From Pseudomonadota bacterium (lineage in GTDB: Bacteria; Pseudomonadota; Alphaproteobacteria; Rhizobiales; Hyphomicrobiaceae), in the NCBI GenBank assembly GCA_023412805.1, contig JAEZRM010000024.1, positions 45,745-109,744 of the forward strand: a DNA stretch of 64,000 nt, in the 5' to 3' direction. Positions 59,533-64,000 of this stretch are shown one piece after another (position 1 is the first letter of the stretch; every line of letters starts with the position of its first letter). Under the pieces are notes generated by a model. That model saw only the letters and a program-made list of their open reading frames with translations, was not told the origin of the DNA and ran no database searches. A program made the position numbers and the translations under genes.

Positions 59533-60489
59533 ATGAGCCTCGATACCGAGACGATCCTCGACCGGCGCCGGGTGAAGCGGCAGCTGTCGTTCTGGCGGGT
59601 GTTGGCCGTCATTGCGCTGACGCTCGCGGCAGGCGCGTTCTTTCTCTCAAGCGACGGCGGGCTGATCGATCGCCGCCAGATCGCCCGCGTTTCCATCGAG
59701 GGCATGATCACGGAGAGCCGCGATTTCCTGAACCTTCTCAAGCGGATCGGCGACGATAAGCACGTCGCGGGTGTGATCGTCTACGTCAACAGCCCCGGGG
59801 GCACGACGACGGGCGGCGAATCCATCTACGAGGCGCTGCGACGGCTTGCGGAGAAGAAGCCGGTGGTCGCCCAGTTCGGAACCGTAGCGGCCTCGGCGGC
59901 CTACATCGCCGGGCTCGGAACCGACCACATCGTGGCCCGGGGAAACTCGATCACAGGGTCGGTCGGCGTCATTATGCAATGGCCGGAGGTTTCCGGCCTG
60001 CTGGACAAGCTCGGCGTTCGGATGAACGAGCTGAAGAGTGGGCCGCTGAAGGCTAATCCTTCGCCCTTCCAGCCGCTCGATGCGTGGGGACGTGCGATTG
60101 CGGAGCAGATGATCGCAGAGAGCCACGGCTGGTTCCTGAACCTGGTCAGCACACGCCGGCAGGTCACGACGAGCACCATCCCTGGCCTGGAGCAGGGGCG
60201 TGTGTTCTCCGGGCGCGAGGCCCTGGAATACAAGCTTGTAGACCAGATCGGTGGCGAGCCCGAGGCCATCGACTGGCTCGAAGGGCGAGGTGTCGAGAAA
60301 GATTTGAAGGTGGTCAACTGGAAAGAGAGCAGCGGCGTCGACTGGCCGCTCGGCGGCGCGGTGGCAGGTGTGGTTCGCTATTTGACGGGCGCAATCGGGA
60401 GCGAGCTTGCCGGGCTGGTCTCTCGCGAGCGGCTCGGGATCTTCGGCCTTGACGGCCTCGTGTCGGTTTGGCAACCTTCCGAAAACTGA
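59533..60489 (+). CDS. sppA: Signal peptide peptidase SppA
   Basis: A 318-residue membrane-bound peptidase of the short SppA type (S49). A single N-terminal anchor is at about 21-39 (RVLAVIALTLAAGAFFL). The Ser nucleophile is S121 in GTVAASAAYIAG, and the general-base Lys is likely K173 in KSGPLKANP. It degrades leftover signal peptides in the membrane. The ATG at 59533 is preferred over an in-frame upstream start at 59500. It is followed by ihfB after 37 bp. Confidence 0.95.
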   Translation: MSLDTETILDRRRVKRQLSFWRVLAVIALTLAAGAFFLSSDGGLIDRRQIARVSIEGMITESRDFLNLLKRIGDDKHVAGVIVYVNSPGGTTTGGESIYEALRRLAEKKPVVAQFGTVAASAAYIAGLGTDHIVARGNSITGSVGVIMQWPEVSGLLDKLGVRMNELKSGPLKANPSPFQPLDAWGRAIAEQMIAESHGWFLNLVSTRRQVTTSTIPGLEQGRVFSGREALEYKLVDQIGGEPEAIDWLEGRGVEKDLKVVNWKESSGVDWPLGGAVAGVVRYLTGAIGSELAGLVSRERLGIFGLDGLVSVWQPSEN

Positions 60490-60526
60490 TTAAATACAAT
60501 CACTTTGCCTTCGTCCGGAGTCCGTC

Positions 60527-60817
60527 GTGATCAAGTCCGAGCTCATCCAGAAGATTGCCGCCGCCAATCCACACCTGTATCACCGTGACGTCGAGCGGAT
60601 CGTCAATGTCATCTTCGACGAGATCGTCAGCGCCCTGGCGCGCGGCGATCGCGTGGAGCTGAGGGGCTTCGGCGCGTTCACGGTCAAGTACCGGGCGCCG
60701 CGGCTGGGGCGAAATCCGAGAACCGGAGCGCCCGTGCCGGTCGAGGAGAAGTTCGTTCCGTTCTTCAAGACGGGCAAGGAGCTGCGCGAGCGCCTCAACC
60801 GGCCGGCTTCGCGATAG
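60527..60817 (+). CDS. ihfB: Integration host factor subunit beta
   Basis: A 96-residue IHF-beta/HU-family DNA-bending protein. MIKSELIQKIA begins it, the beta-arm carries GFGAFTVKYRAPRLGRNPRT with the intercalating Pro region in RTGAPVPV, and the C-terminal helix is FFKTGKELRERLN. Length and start are typical for IhfB. The start is GTG at 60527, preceded by CGGAGT. The rpsA-sppA-ihfB-lapA order is the usual one. Confidence 0.96.
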   Translation: MIKSELIQKIAAANPHLYHRDVERIVNVIFDEIVSALARGDRVELRGFGAFTVKYRAPRLGRNPRTGAPVPVEEKFVPFFKTGKELRERLNRPASR

Positions 60818-60858
60818 CGCGCAGAGGTGGCCGGGACGGTTCGGGAAGGGCGCACGTT

Positions 60859-61236
60859 GTGATCGGTCGCATTCTGAGTTTGTTGTTCGGCTTCGTCGCT
60901 GCCGTTTTCCTGGTGACGCTCGCGGTCGCCAACCGCCATTCGGTTCGGCTCGTGCTCGACCCGTTCAACCCGTTGGACCCGGTCCTGGCGCTGGAGCTTC
61001 CATTTTACGCCTATATCTTCGCGATGCTCATCGTCGGCGTGGTGATGGGCGGCCTGGCCACCTGGGTCAGCCAGAGCCGCTGGCGGCGATTGGCGCGTGC
61101 CCGCGGTCAGGATGCCGCGCGGTGGCGAGCGGAGGCTGAGCGCCTCACGCGCGAGCGGGATGCCTACGTTGCTCAGCGCAACAGATCCACGGCACACGCC
61201 GCCGACACACGACAGCTCGCAATCGCGAGCCATTGA
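60859..61236 (+). CDS. LapA-like (DUF1049) membrane protein
   Basis: A 125-residue protein with two membrane helices (about 4-24 and 46-68) and the DUF1049 signature FVAAVFLVTLAVANRHSV near the start. The C-terminal 50 residues are a charged, Arg/Ala-rich cytoplasmic helix. DUF1049 proteins (LapA of E. coli) are linked to lipopolysaccharide assembly. The start is GTG at 60859, the only one before the first helix. It overlaps no gene; the next start lies 12 bp downstream. Confidence 0.9.
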   Translation: MIGRILSLLFGFVAAVFLVTLAVANRHSVRLVLDPFNPLDPVLALELPFYAYIFAMLIVGVVMGGLATWVSQSRWRRLARARGQDAARWRAEAERLTRERDAYVAQRNRSTAHAADTRQLAIASH

Positions 61237-61247
61237 GGGGTGATCCC

Positions 61248-62207
61248 ATGCGCCTCGTCGATGCGGCCGCGGTTGAGAAGGCGCTGGGCTATCCGAAGCT
61301 TGTCGATGTTCTCGACGAAGCTTTTCGGAGCGGGGCCATCTCGCCGCCCCGGCACCATCATCAGGTGAAGCTTGAAGGCCGGCCAGAGGCGACGTTGCTG
61401 CTCATGCCGGCGTGGACGAGCTCGGCCCCAGGTGCGGAGACTGCTGGCCGCTACATCGGCATCAAGCAGGTCACGGTTTTCCCCGACAATTCCCGCCTGG
61501 GCAAGCCGGCGATCTATGGGGCCTATCTTCTCCTCTCGACAGAAACGGGCGAGCCGGTTGCTCTCATTGATGCACCTGCGCTCACGGTCTGGCGGACGGC
61601 TGCCGCTTCGGCGTTGGCGGCGCGCTATCTTGCGCGCGACGATGCTAGCCGCATGCTGATGGTGGGAGCCGGGGCGCTGGCGCCGTATCTCGTTCGCGCC
61701 CATGCCTCTGTGCGTCCCATTCGCGAGGTCATGCTCTGGAACCGGAGCCGCGACAGGGCGGAGGCGCTGAAGCGCGATCTCGACGGGACAGGCCTTGCTG
61801 TCACGGTTGTGGACGACCTCGAGGTGGCGGCACGTGAAGCGGACCTCGTCTCCACGGCAACGATCTCCACCACCCCGCTCATCCACGGCGCCTGGCTGAA
61901 GTCCGGATGCCACATCGACTGCGTCGGTGCGTTCCGCCCCGATATGCGTGAGACCGATGACGACGTCGTCCGCCGCGCGCGCATCTGGGTTGACACGATG
62001 GCCGGCGCGCTCGGCGAGGCGGGCGATATCGTGATGCCGCTGAAGTCCGGCGTGATCCGCGGGGCCGATATTCGGGGCGATCTTTATGGCCTGTCGCGCG
62101 GTACCGCGCCGCGCCGCACCTCGCCTGACGAGATCACGATGTTCAAGTCCGTCGGAGCCTCGATCGAGGACCTGGCAGCGGCTATCGCCGTCTACGAGAG
62201 CCGATAG
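61248..62207 (+). CDS. Ornithine cyclodeaminase/mu-crystallin-family protein
   Basis: A 319-residue NAD(P)-binding protein of the OCD/mu-crystallin family. N-terminal MRLVDAAAVEKALGYPKLV, then YIGIKQVTVFPDN with the substrate-binding Arg/Lys, and the Rossmann segment MLMVGAGALAPYLVRAH near 129-145 (GAGALAPY). The family includes ornithine cyclodeaminases and ketimine or imino-acid reductases; the reaction cannot be told. The ATG at 61248 follows GAGGGGTG; an upstream TTG is less likely. It may share a transcript with the DUF1049 gene. Confidence 0.92.
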   Translation: MRLVDAAAVEKALGYPKLVDVLDEAFRSGAISPPRHHHQVKLEGRPEATLLLMPAWTSSAPGAETAGRYIGIKQVTVFPDNSRLGKPAIYGAYLLLSTETGEPVALIDAPALTVWRTAAASALAARYLARDDASRMLMVGAGALAPYLVRAHASVRPIREVMLWNRSRDRAEALKRDLDGTGLAVTVVDDLEVAAREADLVSTATISTTPLIHGAWLKSGCHIDCVGAFRPDMRETDDDVVRRARIWVDTMAGALGEAGDIVMPLKSGVIRGADIRGDLYGLSRGTAPRRTSPDEITMFKSVGASIEDLAAAIAVYESR

Positions 62208-62226
62208 TCCACAATCGTGTATTTGC

Positions 62227-62245
62227 CGCGAGCGGGCCGCTCGCG
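62227..62245. terminator. Perfect 9-bp GC palindrome after the OCD-family gene
   Basis: CGCGAGCGG-G-CCGCTCGCG lies 19 bp after the stop. The 1-nt centre makes a real RNA hairpin tight, and there is no T run, so it may be a weak terminator or a DNA operator in front of trpF, whose start is 110 bp away. Confidence 0.45.
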
Positions 62246-62355
62246 CTGCGAGGATCGGTCGAGTTGCGTTTCGTGGCCGCTCGGTGCACATAGCAGGAGG
62301 CCCTCTGGGGCTTATTTCGGCGCGATACAGGTGGCGCGCCCAGACTGGCATCGGG

Positions 62356-63051
62356 ATGACGGTAAAGGTCAAGATTTGCGGGCTGAAGACCGAGGCGGCG
62401 CTTGAAACGGCGCTCGAAGCGGGCGCCGATTATGTCGGCTTCGTCTTCTACCCGCCGAGCCCGCGGAGCCTTTCGCCGCAGGAAGCGGGGAAGCTCGCCC
62501 GCATCGCGCGGGGGCGCGCCGAGATCGTAGCCCTGGTGGTCGATGCGGATGACGCATTGCTCGATGAGATTATGCAAATGGTCGACCCCGACCTGATTCA
62601 GCTCCATGGGCACGAGACGCCGGACCGCGTGGCAGCCATCCGGAAACGGTGCGGACGGCCCGTGATGAAAGCGATCAAGGTTGAAACCAAGGCGGATGCG
62701 GAAGCCGCATTCGCCTATCGTGGGGCGGCTGACCTGTTCCTGTTCGACGCCAAAGCTCCCCGAAACGTGACCAACGCTCTGCCCGGCGGAAACGGCATCG
62801 CCTTCGACTGGCACGCGCTCGACGGCGTCAAGGGCAAGGTCCGGTTCATGCTGTCTGGCGGGCTCGACCCGGCGAACGTGTCGGCTGCCATCAAGCTGAC
62901 GATGCCCGAAGTCGTGGATGTCTCCTCCGGCGTTGAGACGCGTCCCGGCGAGAAGGACATTCGACTGATCAGGAAATTTCTGGCGGCTGCCAAGGCTGCG
63001 CAAACGAGTGAAGCGGTGGACGCCGCAGAGGCGAGGAGCGAAAGGGCATGA
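62356..63051 (+). CDS. trpF: Phosphoribosylanthranilate isomerase
   Basis: A 231-residue TIM-barrel isomerase of tryptophan synthesis. The catalytic Cys and motif are in VKICGLKT (residues 4-11), the catalytic Asp in LFLFDAKAP, and the phosphate-binding MLSGGLDPANV and VDVSSGVETRPGEKD are typical. The C-terminus is about 15 residues longer than usual. The ATG at 62356 matches the conserved N-terminus; a longer frame lies within the OCD gene. It overlaps trpB by 4 bp (ATGA). Confidence 0.96.
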   Translation: MTVKVKICGLKTEAALETALEAGADYVGFVFYPPSPRSLSPQEAGKLARIARGRAEIVALVVDADDALLDEIMQMVDPDLIQLHGHETPDRVAAIRKRCGRPVMKAIKVETKADAEAAFAYRGAADLFLFDAKAPRNVTNALPGGNGIAFDWHALDGVKGKVRFMLSGGLDPANVSAAIKLTMPEVVDVSSGVETRPGEKDIRLIRKFLAAAKAAQTSEAVDAAEARSERA

Positions 63052-64000
63052 GTGGCGAAGTCAGAACGGCTCCCGTTGCGGAACCCAACAGCTTTCGCAT
63101 GGGACCTGACGAGCACGGCTTCTTTGGTCTATTCGGCGGCCGGTTCGTCGCCGAGACGCTGATGCCGCTGATCCTCGACCTCGAGCAGGCCTACAACCAA
63201 GCCAAAAGCGACCCGGAGTTTCAGGCCGAGCTGAAAAGCCTCAACACACATTATACGGGGCGTCCTTCGCCGCTCTATCATGCCGAGCGCCTGACGGAGC
63301 ATCTGCGCGAGGTGGCCGCCAGGAATGGGCAGAAGGGCGGCGCCAAGGTCTATTTCAAGCGCGACGAGCTCAATCACACCGGCAGTCACAAGATCAACAA
63401 CTGCCTGGGGCAGATCCTGCTGGCACAGCGGATGGGCAAGACCCGGATCATTGCCGAGACCGGTGCCGGCCAGCACGGTGTAGCCGTCGCGACCGTCTGC
63501 GCGCGGTATGGGCTGCCGTGCGAAATCTTCATGGGCGCGACCGATGTCGAGCGACAGAAGCCCAATGTGTTCCGCATGAAGCTGCTGGGGGCGAAGGTCA
63601 ACCCGGTGACCGCCGGTGCGGGCACGCTCAAGGACGCCATGAACGAGGCCCTGCGGGATTGGGTGACCAACGTCCGGGACACGTATTACATTATCGGCAC
63701 CGCCGCGGGCCCGCATCCCTATCCGGCGATGGTGCGCGACTTCCAGTCGGTGATCGGCCAGGAGGTCCGCGAGCAGATGATGGAGGCGGAAGGCCGGCTG
63801 CCGGATACGCTGGTGGCCTGCATCGGGGGTGGATCGAACGCCATCGGCCTGTTCCATCCCTTCCTCGACGACAAGGATGTGAAGATCTACGGCGTCGAGG
63901 CGGGCGGCTATGGTCTCGATGTGCCCGATGGCCACTGCGCATCGATGGCGGGCGGCAAGCCCGGCGTGCTGCACGGCAACCGGACCTATCTCCTGCAGGA
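63048..64000 (+). CDS. trpB: Tryptophan synthase beta subunit, 5' part
   Basis: The first 317 codons of trpB; the gene runs off the right edge, so the last 80-90 residues are missing. It condenses indole and serine to tryptophan with PLP. The PLP lysine is K115 in NHTGSHKINN; GRPSPLYHAERL, ETGAGQHGVAVA, FMGATDVERQKPNVFRM and CIGGGSNAIGLF are diagnostic. A 15-20 residue N-terminal leader before GFFGLFGGRFVAETLM is normal in alphaproteobacteria. Its ATG overlaps the trpF stop; trpA is expected beyond the edge (inference). Confidence 0.97.
   Translation, partial: MSGEVRTAPVAEPNSFRMGPDEHGFFGLFGGRFVAETLMPLILDLEQAYNQAKSDPEFQAELKSLNTHYTGRPSPLYHAERLTEHLREVAARNGQKGGAKVYFKRDELNHTGSHKINNCLGQILLAQRMGKTRIIAETGAGQHGVAVATVCARYGLPCEIFMGATDVERQKPNVFRMKLLGAKVNPVTAGAGTLKDAMNEALRDWVTNVRDTYYIIGTAAGPHPYPAMVRDFQSVIGQEVREQMMEAEGRLPDTLVACIGGGSNAIGLFHPFLDDKDVKIYGVEAGGYGLDVPDGHCASMAGGKPGVLHGNRTYLLQ

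Overview
The window looks like chromosomal DNA of a high-GC alphaproteobacterium, most likely order Hyphomicrobiales (Rhizobiales). Pointers are the birA-rnj pair, a lexA gene preceded by the alphaproteobacterial SOS box GAAC-N7-GAAC, the blocks glyA-nrdR-ribD, cmk-rpsA-sppA-ihfB-lapA and trpF-trpB, a class II EPSP synthase, a ChvA/NdvA-type glucan exporter, and a MarR/OmpR/EnvZ-like trio resembling petP-petR. The genus cannot be fixed from the sequence alone. About 61 protein genes are packed tightly on both strands. I saw no rRNA, tRNA, CRISPR array, prophage or insertion sequence.

Layout. 1-9.6 kb: end of birA, RNase J, a tandem-AAA ATPase, a beta-carbonic anhydrase, a CAP-domain protein, a methyltransferase with an uncharacterised partner, a PLP trans-sulfuration-type enzyme, sufE, and a MarR regulator. 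9.6-18 kb: AidB-like acyl-CoA dehydrogenase, a small Cys-patterned exported protein, lexA, an HMG-CoA-lyase-like enzyme, an orphan fumarase/tartrate dehydratase alpha subunit, cutA, nadK, and a MaoC hydratase followed by a CitE-like lyase. 18-33 kb: ggt-acyP, a DUF2147 protein, a DevBCA-like exporter (permease, ATPase, fusion protein), pyrE, a redoxin with a 27-histidine tail beside a gamma-carbonic anhydrase, a YihY membrane protein, csaA, two paralogous small cationic exported proteins, a MarR-response regulator-kinase operon, a branched-chain aminotransferase, and a phasin-like protein. 33-42 kb: a form II CoxSLM-type molybdenum hydroxylase, a Tat-exported metallo-beta-lactamase-fold protein, an FAD oxidoreductase, and the glucan-type ABC exporter. 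42-50 kb: a DUF4139 protein, a giant AsmA-like protein, uppP, ptsN. 50.5-64 kb: thioesterase-ribD-nrdR-glyA, a MoxR ATPase, aroA-cmk-rpsA, sppA, ihfB, lapA-like, an ornithine cyclodeaminase homologue, trpF and the 5' part of trpB.

Most genes are housekeeping. Several groups fit together: envelope maintenance (uppP, AsmA, the glucan exporter, SppA, the DevBCA-like exporter, DUF2147), acyl-CoA metabolism (AidB-like, HMG-CoA-lyase-like, MaoC, CitE-like, phasin-like), and small-molecule biosynthesis (ribD, pyrE, aroA, trpFB, nadK, ilvE).

The strongest unexplained signal is a family of four dispersed, structured repeats of about 190-225 bp (copies near 17.9, 24.3, 33.35 and 42.0 kb). Each fills the gap between two convergent genes, all four have the same orientation, and they share a series of hairpins whose stems are kept by paired changes. 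Other points of interest are a microprotein with mirror-symmetric cysteine spacing, the His-tailed redoxin, the paralogous cationic microproteins, an 81-bp nested inverted repeat starting in the rpsA stop codon, and enzyme homologues with changed active-site residues.
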